From NCBI GenBank assembly GCA_964542165.1, contig CAZITQ010000001.1, positions 99,430 through 163,429 on the forward strand: a stretch of 64,000 nt of DNA, in the 5' to 3' direction. Under the pieces are notes generated by a model. That model did no database searches. It was not told where the DNA came from and saw only the letters and a list, made by a program, of their open reading frames with translations. This stretch comes from CAYTBN01 sp964542165. GTDB lineage: Bacteria; Myxococcota_A; UBA796; UBA9615; CAYRNR01. The number at the start of each line of letters is the position of its first letter. Within the stretch, counting starts at the first letter, position 1. Position numbers and translations under genes: made by a program. Shown piece by piece: positions 33,883-44,400 of this stretch.

Positions 33883-34683
33883 CTAGATCGCGATCCACGC
33901 CCCGACGTGGAACGCCATTCCCGCCTCCGTGGGCTGGATCCGCGACGTGTCCAGGTCGTCGGTGTCGGCCCGGTCGACGAAGCCGTGGGCCAGGGCCGGC
34001 TCCAGGGCCAGGACGAAGCCGACGGTCCCCGACGGGCGGATGGCGATCCCAAGCCGCAGCCGGTGCTCGAGCCGGGTCAGGTGGGGCTCGCGGACCTTGG
34101 GGGGGGCGACCCAGGACAGGGTGGGTTCCGCCGGCGGTTCGATGGACGTCAGCTGGCGGTCCACCGCGAACTCGTAGTGGCCGACCAGCCCCATGAGGTC
34201 GGTCACCGGGATGTCGAAGGTGAAGCGCAGATAGGGAACCAGGGAGACCCACCCCGCCGGGTCGGCCAGACTGATCCAGCGATCCGCCTCGGCCACCAGC
34301 TCGGTCCGATCCCCCTCGGCCACCCGCCAGACCCGCGGCCCGACGCCGAGGGTGGCGAAGAGCTGGGTCGGGGTCCCGGGGTCCATCACGGCGATGCCGG
34401 CGCCGATGCCCCCGCGCGCGCCGAGCCCCCCGACCACGTAGGGCGACGAGCGCCCCATCTCACCTGCCATGTCGTTCCACCAGGCGTACAGGTCCACCTG
34501 CAGATCCAGCACGAGCCGCCCCTTGAGGCGCATCAGCGCGCTGGCCTGGAGACCGGCTGTGGAGCGGTCCCCCAGCACACCGGCCGCGGCGGTGACCCCG
34601 ATCCGGTGTCCGGCCGTCTCGGCCGTCGCAGGCGCGGCCCAGGCCGTGCACAGGAGCAGGGCGACGAGCAGGGGGCGGGTCAT
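33883..34683 (-). CDS. probable outer-membrane beta-barrel or periplasmic beta-rich protein
   Basis: ATG 34683 gives a 266-residue precursor with a clear signal peptide (cleavage near APATAETAG). The mature protein alternates short hydrophobic strands with glycine-rich turns and ends in a beta strand with Trp-Ile-Ala-Ile, which suggests a beta-barrel, although the final Phe/Tyr of a typical BAM signal is missing. There are no Cys in the mature part. It follows a TPR envelope gene by 16 bp and is probably co-expressed with it. Confidence 0.7.
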   Translation of the reverse strand: MTRPLLVALLLCTAWAAPATAETAGHRIGVTAAAGVLGDRSTAGLQASALMRLKGRLVLDLQVDLYAWWNDMAGEMGRSSPYVVGGLGARGGIGAGIAVMDPGTPTQLFATLGVGPRVWRVAEGDRTELVAEADRWISLADPAGWVSLVPYLRFTFDIPVTDLMGLVGHYEFAVDRQLTSIEPPAEPTLSWVAPPKVREPHLTRLEHRLRLGIAIRPSGTVGFVLALEPALAHGFVDRADTDDLDTSRIQPTEAGMAFHVGAWIAI

Positions 34684-34699
34684 GGGTGTCGTCCGCCGG

Positions 34700-35647
34700 T
34701 CAGAGCAGGACGCCGAGCCGCAGGCCGGCCACCGGCGCGAAGGGCACGGAGGAGTCGAAGGTGAACAGACCGTTGAGGTCGAAGCCGAAGGCGAAGCCGA
34801 AGCGGGTGACGAACTCGACACCCAGGTGGACGTAGGGGTTCAACCTCGGCAGGTAGTACTCCAGGGTCCCCGCCGGGAGCCGCGCCCGGTAGTGGTAGTC
34901 CAGACCCGCATTGCCCAGCAGCCCGCCGCCGAGCGAGACGCTGATGGGCCCCTTCATGGGCACCAGCGCCGCCTGAAGCCACCAGAACAGGGTGTGCCCG
35001 TCGCCGGCGCCCACGCCGCCCTGGATCGAGACCCAGCGCAGGGGACGCCCGTCCAGGTACCCGCCCACGGTGAGGGCGTTGCCCGCCAGCGCCAGGCCGA
35101 AGCCCAGGTGCCGCCCGCAGCGCACACAGCGGCGGCCGCAACCGCAGCGGTGGCCGTGGTCCCCGTCCACCTCCACCTCGACCACGACCTCTTCCTCGGT
35201 CGGGCGGCCATCCGCCCCGGTCTCGGTCTCGGTCTCGGACTCGGTCTCGGTCTCGGTCTCGGTCTCGTTCTCGGTCTCGGACTCGGTATCACCCGCCTCC
35301 ACCGCAAACCGCGCCGCCGCCTCCTCGTCCCCGATCTGGCGGTAGCTCTCGGCCAGGTAGGCCCGGACCGTGGGATCCTGCGGCTCCAGCTTCAGCGCCC
35401 GCTGAAGGTAGGGGATGGCCTCGGCGTAGGCCCCCTCCCGGTACAGGGCGAACCCCGTGTCCCAGGACTGCTCCCAGGACAGCGACTCGATGTCCACCTC
35501 GTCGGCGGCCGCCCCGGCGCCCTCCGACTCGGTCACCTCACCTTCGGGGACCGGCTTGCCCTCCCCTTCCCCCTGGGCGTTCGCGGTTCCCATCATCCCG
35601 AGGACGAGGAGCAGACAGGATCCAGACAACAGCAACCTGCGGAGCAT
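34700..35647 (-). CDS. TPR envelope protein with SETETE linker and Cys/His cluster
   Basis: ATG 35647 has GGAGGAA upstream. The 315-residue protein has a signal peptide (to about residue 24), an acidic linker, a TPR pair (around FALYREGAYAEAIPYLQRAL), a low-complexity Ser/Glu/Thr linker made by hexanucleotide repeats, then a Cys/His cluster HGHRCGCGRRCVRCGRH. A C-terminal beta-rich domain (about 190-315) resembles an outer-membrane barrel segment. The Cys cluster may bind metal; function unknown. It shares an intergenic region with the divergent CAP-domain gene. Confidence 0.75.
   Translation of the reverse strand: MLRRLLLSGSCLLLVLGMMGTANAQGEGEGKPVPEGEVTESEGAGAAADEVDIESLSWEQSWDTGFALYREGAYAEAIPYLQRALKLEPQDPTVRAYLAESYRQIGDEEAAARFAVEAGDTESETENETETETETESETETETGADGRPTEEEVVVEVEVDGDHGHRCGCGRRCVRCGRHLGFGLALAGNALTVGGYLDGRPLRWVSIQGGVGAGDGHTLFWWLQAALVPMKGPISVSLGGGLLGNAGLDYHYRARLPAGTLEYYLPRLNPYVHLGVEFVTRFGFAFGFDLNGLFTFDSSVPFAPVAGLRLGVLL
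35219..35286. repeat. hexanucleotide (CGGTCT-type) repeat within the TPR gene
   Basis: About eleven copies of a CGGTCT/CGGACT-like hexamer encode the SETETE linker of the TPR protein. Unit changes stay in frame, so copy number could vary without breaking the gene. Confidence 0.75.
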
Positions 35648-35753
35648 CGCTTCCTCCCGGCGTTCGGTCAGCATACGCGCGCGTGGTCCGTAAAGGTATA
35701 TCACGGCGCGTCTGCCCTTTGACCAACCCTTGACCTGGGCTCCCTTGGCCCCG

Positions 35754-35762
35754 TGCTACGAT
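35754..35762 (+). promoter_or_regulatory. possible extended -10 promoter of the CAP-domain gene
   Basis: TGCTACGAT combines a TGn extension with TACGAT. A TTGACC is present upstream but the spacing (21 bp) is too long to be a convincing -35. Confidence 0.3.
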
Positions 35763-35831
35763 GGCGCACGTCCCGGGGAGGGTGTGGGCTGCGAAGTGCC
35801 CGGGCGACACCGGGCCACTACGGGGTTCTCG

Positions 35832-36941
35832 ATGGATCGCATCCTGGCGATCGCGCTGCTCTCGACATCGCTCCTCGGCTCGCCGATCCCGGCCGGCGCG
35901 TACGGCGAGGAGGTCGACGGCTATCCGTCCATGGAGGAGCGGCAGATCCACCTGTTCACGGACATGCTGCGGGTGGAGCCCATGGAGTTCTGGGACGGCC
36001 AGGGCGTGTACGAGGCCCGCCGGCCCCTGATCTACAACCGCGACCTGAACATGGCGGCCTACGACTACGCCCACGACATGCGGGTCAACGGCTGCTGGAA
36101 CGCCGATCACTCCAGCTGCGACGGCACCTCCTTCGAGGCCCGGGTCAGCGCCTACTACCCCGAGTACGTCGCCATCGGCGAGAACATCGCCATGGGCTAC
36201 ACCACCGCCGAGATGGTGGTCTTCGAGGGCTGGCTGTACAGCGATGGCCACCGCGAGAACATGCTGCACGCGGCCTGGAACGAGCTGGGTACGGGCTACG
36301 ACGCGGGCGGCGCCGGCGGGCCCTGGTACGTGCAGGATTTCGGCTCCCGGGGCGGGGTCGACGAGCCCTACCTGACCTCCGGCGCCCACTGGCCGCACCT
36401 GGGACCCGTGGGCATGCCGCTGGAGTTCAACACGGCCTTCTACGATCCCGCGGGCGATCCGCCGCAGAGCGTGTGGGTCGCCGTGGACACCAGCTGCTAC
36501 GAGATGGAGCTTAGCTACGGCGAGGAGTCCCGGGGGATCTACCACTGGGAGCTGCCGGAGGTGACCGAGGCAGCCTGTGTGAAATACGCGTTCGTGGCCA
36601 CTCTGGCCGACGGCAGCGAGGTCCGGTTGCCGGATGAGGGTGCGCTGGTCGCCCGCACCGGAGCGGCGGAGTGCGAGGACTACGACGCCTCGCCGCCCCC
36701 CAGCCCTTGCACGCCCGGAGGCGAGACGCCGGACTCGGGGGGGTGCGCCGCCACCGCCGCCGAGCCCCGGGGCTGCGACACCGGCACCGACAGCAGCGTC
36801 GTCCACGACAACGAGGTCGACCAGACCCAGTACGGGACCTGCAGCCAGGGTCGCCGCATCCGCGGCCTGGGCCACACGGGGCTGATGGCCGTCGGCGGGC
36901 TTCTCCTGGCCGTCCGCCGTCTGGTAAGGTCCCGGCGCTGA
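35832..36941 (+). CDS. secreted CAP/SCP-domain protein with MYXO-CTERM-like tail
   Basis: The 369-residue precursor starts at ATG 35832 with a signal peptide (about 1-23). The CAP domain (about 35-175) contains HSSCDG, GENIAMGY and LYSDGHRENML with its conserved His and Glu, as in bacterial YkwD-like CAP proteins. A beta-rich middle region with Cys pairs follows. The C-terminus is TCSQGRR, a hydrophobic helix (TGLMAVGGLLLAV) and RRLVRSRR, which resembles a MYXO-CTERM sorting tail though the usual Cys pair is single. It is probably displayed on the cell surface. Confidence 0.88.
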   Translation: MDRILAIALLSTSLLGSPIPAGAYGEEVDGYPSMEERQIHLFTDMLRVEPMEFWDGQGVYEARRPLIYNRDLNMAAYDYAHDMRVNGCWNADHSSCDGTSFEARVSAYYPEYVAIGENIAMGYTTAEMVVFEGWLYSDGHRENMLHAAWNELGTGYDAGGAGGPWYVQDFGSRGGVDEPYLTSGAHWPHLGPVGMPLEFNTAFYDPAGDPPQSVWVAVDTSCYEMELSYGEESRGIYHWELPEVTEAACVKYAFVATLADGSEVRLPDEGALVARTGAAECEDYDASPPPSPCTPGGETPDSGGCAATAAEPRGCDTGTDSSVVHDNEVDQTQYGTCSQGRRIRGLGHTGLMAVGGLLLAVRRLVRSRR

Positions 36942-36988
36942 ACGAAGAGTCAGACGGGCGGGTTTCACCGCCCCTCGGGGAGAACACC

Positions 36989-38164
36989 ATGTTCCGAACC
37001 AAGCACCTCACCCTCGCGCTGACCTTGCTCGCCCTCGTGGCGGTCGTCGTGGGCGGCTGCAAGAGCCGCGACGAGATCATGCTCGAGAAGCTCCACAGCC
37101 CCTTCGGCATGGACCACGACGAGGCCATCTACTACTTCGGCACAGAGAAGGGCGTCGACGCCCTGCCCCTGCTGGCGGAGGACATGAGCAACAAGGAAAC
37201 CCGCGTCGACATGCGCAAGATCTGCGAGAACATGGGCGCCGTGGCCATCGATCCGCTGATCCAGATCATCCACGACGACGTGGTGGCCACGCCCTACCCC
37301 TACACGGCTGAGGAGCTCTTCCTCAACGCGCCCCAGGACGGGATCGAGTTCGGCGATCACGCGGGGCTCGTGCGCGCGGGCACCGCGACCGAGTGCCTCT
37401 GGTCGCTGGTGGAGGCGCCCGAGGACGTGGACAAGATGATCGACCTGTACCTGGCCAAGCCGGCGCTGCCCGAGCGCCCCTTCGTCTACCTGGTGCTGCG
37501 GGATCTGCACGAGAAGGCGTGGAACGGCATGGCCGAGCGGGTCAAGCGCGGCGCGTCGGCGGAGCACTCCCACCAGATGATCCGCTTCCTGACCACGCCG
37601 ATGATCTCCAACGACATCCGGTCGGTGGACGCCCTGTCCGGCGACATCCCCGCCGAGGGCCTCGAGGCCCTGCTCCAGTATTCGGACGTGCCGACCCGCG
37701 TCTTCTACCTCAACGCCATGGCCTACGAGCACAACGACGTCCTGGTCGACCCGGCGATGAAGATCTTCAAGGAGGAGGCCAAGGAGAACCCCAACGATCC
37801 CATCCCGCCCCTCTGCGTCGGCGCGCTGATGGTGATCCAGAACATGGGCGTGGACCGGAACCGCCAGATCGAGCACTGGCTCGACAAGTCCCGCGAGACC
37901 TACTTCGCCAACGAGAAGGAGCTGGGCTGGACCGCCTACGACAAGGTGCTCTACATGGAGACCACCTCCCACTACTACAACGGCATCATGGCCTGGTACT
38001 TCCAGGTGATGCAGGACCAGGACATGCTCGACCTGCTGGCCGGACACCAGCGCGCCCTGCTCCACCCGGCAGAGGACATCAAGGACTCGGTCAAGCCCAA
38101 GGTGGTGCTCAAGAAGGACAAGGGCGAGGAGCCCAAGGAAGGCGAAGCCGGCGCCGGCGGCTAG
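36989..38164 (+). CDS. HEAT-like helical lipoprotein
   Basis: ATG 36989 yields 391 residues. The signal peptide ends in the lipobox VVVGGCKS (Cys about 24). The mature protein is mostly helical, with pairs of helices resembling HEAT-like repeats (GVDALPLLAEDMSNKETRV, NGMAERVKRGAS), and ends in a Lys/Glu/Gly-rich tail. There are no catalytic motifs. It follows the CAP gene by 47 bp and precedes the giant alpha-2-macroglobulin-like gene, so it may be part of the same envelope module. Confidence 0.75.
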   Translation: MFRTKHLTLALTLLALVAVVVGGCKSRDEIMLEKLHSPFGMDHDEAIYYFGTEKGVDALPLLAEDMSNKETRVDMRKICENMGAVAIDPLIQIIHDDVVATPYPYTAEELFLNAPQDGIEFGDHAGLVRAGTATECLWSLVEAPEDVDKMIDLYLAKPALPERPFVYLVLRDLHEKAWNGMAERVKRGASAEHSHQMIRFLTTPMISNDIRSVDALSGDIPAEGLEALLQYSDVPTRVFYLNAMAYEHNDVLVDPAMKIFKEEAKENPNDPIPPLCVGALMVIQNMGVDRNRQIEHWLDKSRETYFANEKELGWTAYDKVLYMETTSHYYNGIMAWYFQVMQDQDMLDLLAGHQRALLHPAEDIKDSVKPKVVLKKDKGEEPKEGEAGAGG

Positions 38165-38260
38165 TCCCTCCTTCCCGCACCCGCTACCGCCCACCCCTCC
38201 CCGCCACCCTCCCCCGCCCGCCCGCCCTCCGGAAAGGGAGGGTGGCGGGTGTTGAACTCC

Positions 38261-38372
38261 CCATCTCCTGCTCCATCTCCATCTCCTGCTCCATCTCCAT
38301 CTCCTGCTCCATCTCCATCTCCCGCTCCCCCTCCTTCTCCCGCTCCCCCTCCTTCTCCCGCTACCCACCCGT
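38261..38372. repeat. 18-bp tandem repeat in the gap before the alpha-2-macroglobulin gene
   Basis: The gene-free stretch 38165-38473 (309 bp) holds imperfect tandem copies of an 18-bp CCATCTCCTGCTCCATCT unit, grading into CCCGCTCCCCCTCCTTCT. The flanking parts of the gap (38165-38260 and 38373-38473) are C-rich and show no gene, and no convincing promoter. Confidence 0.75.
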
Positions 38373-38473
38373 TCTCTTTGCCGTTTCTTTGCTCCGAACG
38401 AGGAATCCGCGCCCCTCTCCACCCGTTGGAACAGGAGCGATCTAGGATTGCTGCGCCCACGGGAGGAACTGCC

Positions 38474-41400
38474 ATGCCGAGACGAGCTGTCGTGCTCGCG
38501 TCCCTGCTGTCCCTGAGCCTGTGCCTGCTCGCGCCGCCCGCGGGGGCGGACGAGGACGCGGCTCGCCAGGCCATGAGCGAGGGGAGCTACCGGTCGGCGG
38601 CGTCCATGCTGGGGGCCGAGGCGGGCCGGGCCGGGGACGATCCGGTCCGCGGTCCTCATCTGCGATATCTGCAGGGCCGGGCCCTGCAGCTGGCCGGGGA
38701 TCACCGGGGGGCGGTGCGCGCCTTCGAGCAGCTGATCGACGACTTCCCGGACTCGGCGTGGGTCCGCAAGGCTCGCTTCTGCATCGCCGACAGCCGTGCC
38801 GAGCTGGGCGACACCGCCGACGCCGCCATCGCCTACCGGGAGGGCACCGACGAGCTCCTGGATCGCGCGCGCCGCGACGAGATCGCGGCGATCTTCCGCC
38901 AGTACGCCCACGCGGCTTTCGCACCCGACGAGGACAAGGCCGCCCCCGACTACTCCACCGCCCAGGCCCTGTTCTCAACCGTGCTGGCGCTGGAACCCTC
39001 CGACGAGCTGCGCCACGACGCCGAGCATCACCGGGCCATCTGTCAGCTGGAGCTGGGGGACGTGGACGGGGCGGCGACCACCCTGGCCGCACGGCTGGAC
39101 GAGGACGACGACCCCCTGGCGGCCGAGGATCGCTACCAGCTGGCCCGCGCCCGGGCGCCCCGGGACGCGGAGGACGCCCTGCGCCAGTACCACCTGGTGG
39201 TCCGTCTCCACCCCGAACACGCCCGGGCCGGCGACGCCCTGTGGGAGGCCGCCCTGCTGCTCGCTCCCGAGGGGGCCCGGGACGCCCTCGATCCCGAGCG
39301 GGCGGTGTCCGATCTGCGCCAGCTTCACACCACCTACCCCGAGCACGAGCACGCCGGGGAGTCCCACCTGCGAATCGCCCGGGTCCTGTCCTGGGCCGGC
39401 AGGCGCGCCGAGGCGATGGACGCCTACCGGGACTTCATCGACGCACCCGATCGCGCCGCAGCCGAGGCGCGTCCGGATGCGATGGTCGAGCTGGGTCATC
39501 TGCTGGAGGGGGCCGGGGATCCCGGCTCCGCCGAGGCGGTCTTCCGCCGCTTCGCCGCCGAGTACCCCAACCACCAGGCCTGGCCCGAGATCCAACGCCA
39601 CCTGGGCAGCGCCGAGCTGCGCGAGGGCCTGGACCTCTACCGCGGCGGCGATCTGGACGGGGCCACCGCCGCATTCGCCCGACACGCGGACGCCAACCCC
39701 ACCGAAGACGCCGAGGCTCGCTACCTCGCCGGACTGGCCCGCTACCGCCAGGGACGCCTGGACGAGGCCGTGGCCGAGTTCGAGGCCGTGGCGTCCAAGT
39801 ACGCCCGCCTCCCCATCGGCGGGCGGGCCGAGTACGCCCTGGCCCGCATCGCCCTGGACGAACGACGCGACGTGGAGCTCGCCAGGGAACACCTGGAGCG
39901 CTGCATGACCCTGCCCTCCCCCGACGGGGGCTGCTACACGCTGTCGGGGCAGCTCGACGCCGAGGGTCTGGACCTGTACGCGGAGCGGCCCCTGAGGACC
40001 GACGAACCGGCGCAGGTCTGGATGCGCGCCCGGAACCTGGAGCGGGTCGAGCTGACCCTGCACCGCATCGACCCCGAGATCCTGATGCGCAAGGAGGGCT
40101 CGGTCGCGGCGATGGACAGCCTGGACGTGGAGCTCATCGAGCCGGACCTGCGCTGGACCGTCGACCTGGACGACGATGACGACGGACTCGAGTGGCGCGG
40201 CCCCGTCGCGCTGAAGGAGCGCCGGGCCGGGGTCTACGTGGTGGGCGCCACCGGCGAGACGATCCGGGCCCAGGTCCCGGTGGTGATCACCGACATCACT
40301 GCCGCCGTGCACCGCCACCTGGGGGACCTGGTGGTCTACGTGCAGCACCGCTCGACCGGGATGCCGGTCGCGGGTGCGCGGATCCTGATCTCCGACGGCG
40401 TGACCCTCATCGCCGAGGGACAGACCGACCGCACGGGCATCTTCCGGCGCGCCGGTCCGCCGGAGGGCGACCCGCTTCCACACCACTGCACCGTGCTGGC
40501 CCTCAAGGGTCGCAGCATGGCCACCGCGAACGCCGACGGCCCGGTGGACGACCTGGCCGAGGAGCTGCCGCTGGTGCACTACGTCTACACCGACCGACCG
40601 GCCTATCGCCCCGGTGGCACCGTGTCCTACCGCGCCGTGCTGAGGCGCCTGGCGGACCGACGACTGGACGACATGGCGGGCACGCCGATCCGGGTCTCGC
40701 TGGTCTCGCCGCGGGGCTGGACGGTGGCCTCCCACGACGCCCACCTGGATCGCTTCGGCGCGATCTCCGGCGAGTTCTCCCTGGACGCCGATCCCTCGGC
40801 GCGGGGCGGCAGCCTGGGCACCTACCGCGTGGTCGTCGCCCTCGAGGACGGCGAGCAAGGCGCCACCTCGTTCGAGGTCACCGACGCGCCGCCGTCCCGC
40901 CGCCAGCTGACGGTGGAGTTCGACCGGGACGTGTACGTGATCGGCGACGAGGCGTCGGTCACCCTCCGGGCCACGACCTACACCGGCGAGCCCATCGTGG
41001 GCGCGCGGATCCACTATCGCTGGGACGGTCTGGGGGACGCCGGGCTCACCGACCCCACCGACGACGAGGGCCGGGCCATGCTGACCGCCGGAACCCTCAA
41101 CCGGGGCGGGCTGCGCCAGCTGACCCTGGTGGCCCACCTGGACGGGGAGCCGGTGGAGGTCCGCGAGAGCGCCCCGGTGCGGGAGAGCGCCCTGGACCTG
41201 GACCTGGATCTGGACCGGGCCGTGGTGCGGGCGGGTGAGGCGGTCCAGCTCACCCTGCGCGCCGAGGTGGGGGACCAGGGCAGTGCGGTACCGATCCGCG
41301 CACGCCTGGTTCACCTCGACCGCCCGGCGCCCCCCCCGGAGGATCCCCCGAATCCCTTCGCCCCCCCCCTGTGGGAGGAGTCCTTCGAGCGCTCGCTGTC

Positions 41401-44400
41401 GCCGGCCGCCGCCGCCCCCGAGGAGGCGGTCCAGGAAGTGGACCTGGCCACCGGTGACGGAGGTGAGGTCGCCCACAGCTGGGTCCTCTCCGCGCCCGGC
41501 CGCTACCAGGTCGTCGTGTCCGCCCGCGACGACCGCGACCGGGCCGTGCGCGCCCGCGCCGAGGTGGTGGCCGTGGGCGACGACGGCCCCTCGTCGGGGT
41601 TGGCCCTGCTGCCCGAGCGTTCCACCCTGTCCGCGGGCGAACCCGCGCGGCTGGCCCTGCTCGGCGCCGGGCCTGGGCCGGTGCTGCTGATGGTCCAGGC
41701 CGACGGCGTGGCCTCGTCCAGGGTCGTCCAGTTGAGCGGGCCGGACGACGTGGTCCAGCTACCGCTGGACACCTCGTTGACGCCCCGCGCCCGGATCGCC
41801 GCAGTCGCCGTGCGTGACGACCGGGTCTTGAGCGGTCACACGGACCTCCGGATCCAGGCGTCGTTGAAGGTGGAGATCGAGGGCCTCGACGGCGAACACA
41901 CCCCCGGCGCCCCGGTTCCGGTCTCCCTCCGCGTCCGCGACGAGGCCGGCCGTCCGGCCGACGCCCAGGTGTCGGTGGCGGTGGTCTCCAGGTCCCTGCT
42001 CGCCCAGTACCCGGAGCGGAGACGCCGGGCGGAGGGCATCTTCCTGCCTTCGAGCCACGAGCTGTACGGGTTCACCAACCCGGCGGTGCGCTTCCGGGCC
42101 GAGGGCTACGGCGCGGCCATCGACGCCGCGATCCTGGCCGAGATGGAGCGCCTCCGGGCCCGGGACGCGGGCCCCGCGTCTGCGCTGCGCCCCGACGACA
42201 TCGACATGCTCGCCGAGGCCGAGGAGGTCTACTGGCTGGAGGGCGAACAGTGGGGCTCGGGCGGCCTCGGCACAACGGGGTACGGCGCGGGCGGGGGCGG
42301 CTACGGCAGCGGCAGCGGGTCCCTGGGTGTCCGCTCGTCGGGGACCAGCGGTGTGGGGCACGGAGGAAGGGGCCGTCAGGTCGACCGCTTCCGGGCCGAG
42401 TCCGCTCTGTGGATCGCGGATCTCGAGACCGGGGCGGACGGCGAAGCGCGGGTCCTCGTGCCCCTCCCCGACCACAACGAGGCCTGGTCGGTGATCGTCG
42501 TGGCCGTGGACCCGGAGCGCCGCACGGGTGACGCCCGGGGGGAGCTCGTGGCCCGGGGACCCACCGCCGTGGAGGTCACACCACCCCGTTTCGTGCGGCT
42601 CGGGGACGCGCCCCAGCTCACCGGCGAGGTCCTCGCGGACGCCGGCGGCAGCTTCCCCGTCCAGGGGGCCATCGGATCCCACGCCCTCGGCTCCCCCGAT
42701 CTGACCCTGGAGCCGGCGCGGCCGCGGCCCCTGCACCTGGCCGGTCCCTCCCTGGGGATCGGAGACGCGACGCGGCTCGCCGACGGCACCCTGGCGGTGC
42801 CCTTCGTCCTGGAACTGGGCGGAGGAGGGGGCGCCAACCGCGCCGCTCTGGCCGCTCGACTGGCCCTGGCGGACCTTTCGCTGGAGCGCTGGAGCGCGGG
42901 CCGGCTGGACCGGCCCGTCGAGCTCGATCTCCCGGCACCCGACGGCCTCACGGGGGACCGGCAGCTGGTGCTCGAGCTCGCCCCGGCGACCCTCCCCGGC
43001 GCCCTGGCCCTGGCGCTGGCCCCCTCCACGGTCTGCCTGAGGGCGCCGGACACCAGCGCCAACCTGGCCTTCGCCGCCACGACCCTGCTGGACGGCCCCC
43101 CGGGACGCCTGTCCGCGGACGAGGAGGGGATGATCCGCGGCCTCGCGCAGCACCACCTGGCGGCGTTGCTGGGCGGTGGCTCGTCCGGCGGCCAGTCCTG
43201 GGACCGGCCCGGGGTGGGACACGACGGCACCCTCACCGCCCTGGGCTACGTGGCCCTGGTCCAGGGGCTGGAGCTGGGTCTGCTACCCGTCGAGGCGGAG
43301 ACCACGGCGCGGGACCAGGCTACGAGGGCACGAGCCCAGCTGGTCCAGCTGCTCAGGAGCGACGGATCCGCGCCGGCGGCACGCCAGGCTCTGATCCTCT
43401 ACGCCCTCAGCGCCGAGTCCGGGGACGAGGCCAGCTGGTCCCCGGCCCTCACCCGCCTGCTGCGCTCGGCGGCCGATCCGCGGACCCGGGGGCGCCTGGC
43501 GACCGCGGCGGTGCGCTTCGGCGCCCGGGAGGAGGCCGCCGAGCTGCGGGCCGACCTGGTGGCGGACGTCGAGCGCGCCCTCGAGGGTCAGGACGCGCTC
43601 TCCCTGGCCCCGGCGGTCGAAGGCCTCGCCGCCCTGGAACCCGGCCACCCCCTCCTCGACCGGGCGATCCCCGCGATCGAGGGACAGCTCGACCGCTCCT
43701 GGCTTCCGGCCTACCGCGTGGCCGAGCTCAGCGCGGTGCTCGCCCGACTGGGTGGGGCGGCCGGCGGTTCCACACCGTCGGCCGTGGACGTGGTACTCCC
43801 CGACGGTTCACGCCAGCGGGTGGACCTGTCGGCCGGGGGCGCGCCCCGGCTCACCGCCCTGGTCCCGGAGGGCACCGAGGCGGTCCTGGCCCTCGAACCC
43901 GTGGGTCGGGGCAGCCTGCGCTACAGGGCCGGAATCGTGGGCGCCGCCGACGGTACGACGACGGCGATCCCCGACGATCCCCGCCTCGGGATCACCCGCC
44001 ACCACCGCCGACCGTCCATCCGCCTCCAGGGGGTGGATCTGCCCCAGGGGTTCTCGGCCCTCACCGGCCGGTACGAACAGTGGTCCGACGAGCTGGTCAC
44101 GCTGCCGGTGGGCCGCGAGAGCCGGGTGACCCTCGAGATCTGCTACGCGCGGGACCAGGCCACCGATCCCGAAGGAAGCGTGTGGGTGCTCGAGGAGATG
44201 CTGCCGGGCGGCGCGGCCGTGGTGCCAGGCTCGGTGTCCGGGGGCCTCCACGCGGAGCCCCGCGGGGACCGGCTGGTGGCCTACCTGGACGGCACCCGCC
44301 GCTGCTCGACGCTGACCTACACGCTACGGGGGCAGACCCCTGGCGAGTTCGGCGCCCCCGGCGCGCGACTGAGGCGGATGGACGACGGGACGGTGTTCGA

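Noticed and set aside
38261..38372. A possible CRISPR-like array from evenly spaced repeats
   Set aside because: The repeats are 18-bp tandem copies without unique spacers, and no cas genes are present, so this is a minisatellite.
43150..43210. A thioester motif in the A2M-like protein
   Set aside because: The expected CGEQ-type sequence is absent; the residues there read GGGSSGGQSW without a suitable Cys.
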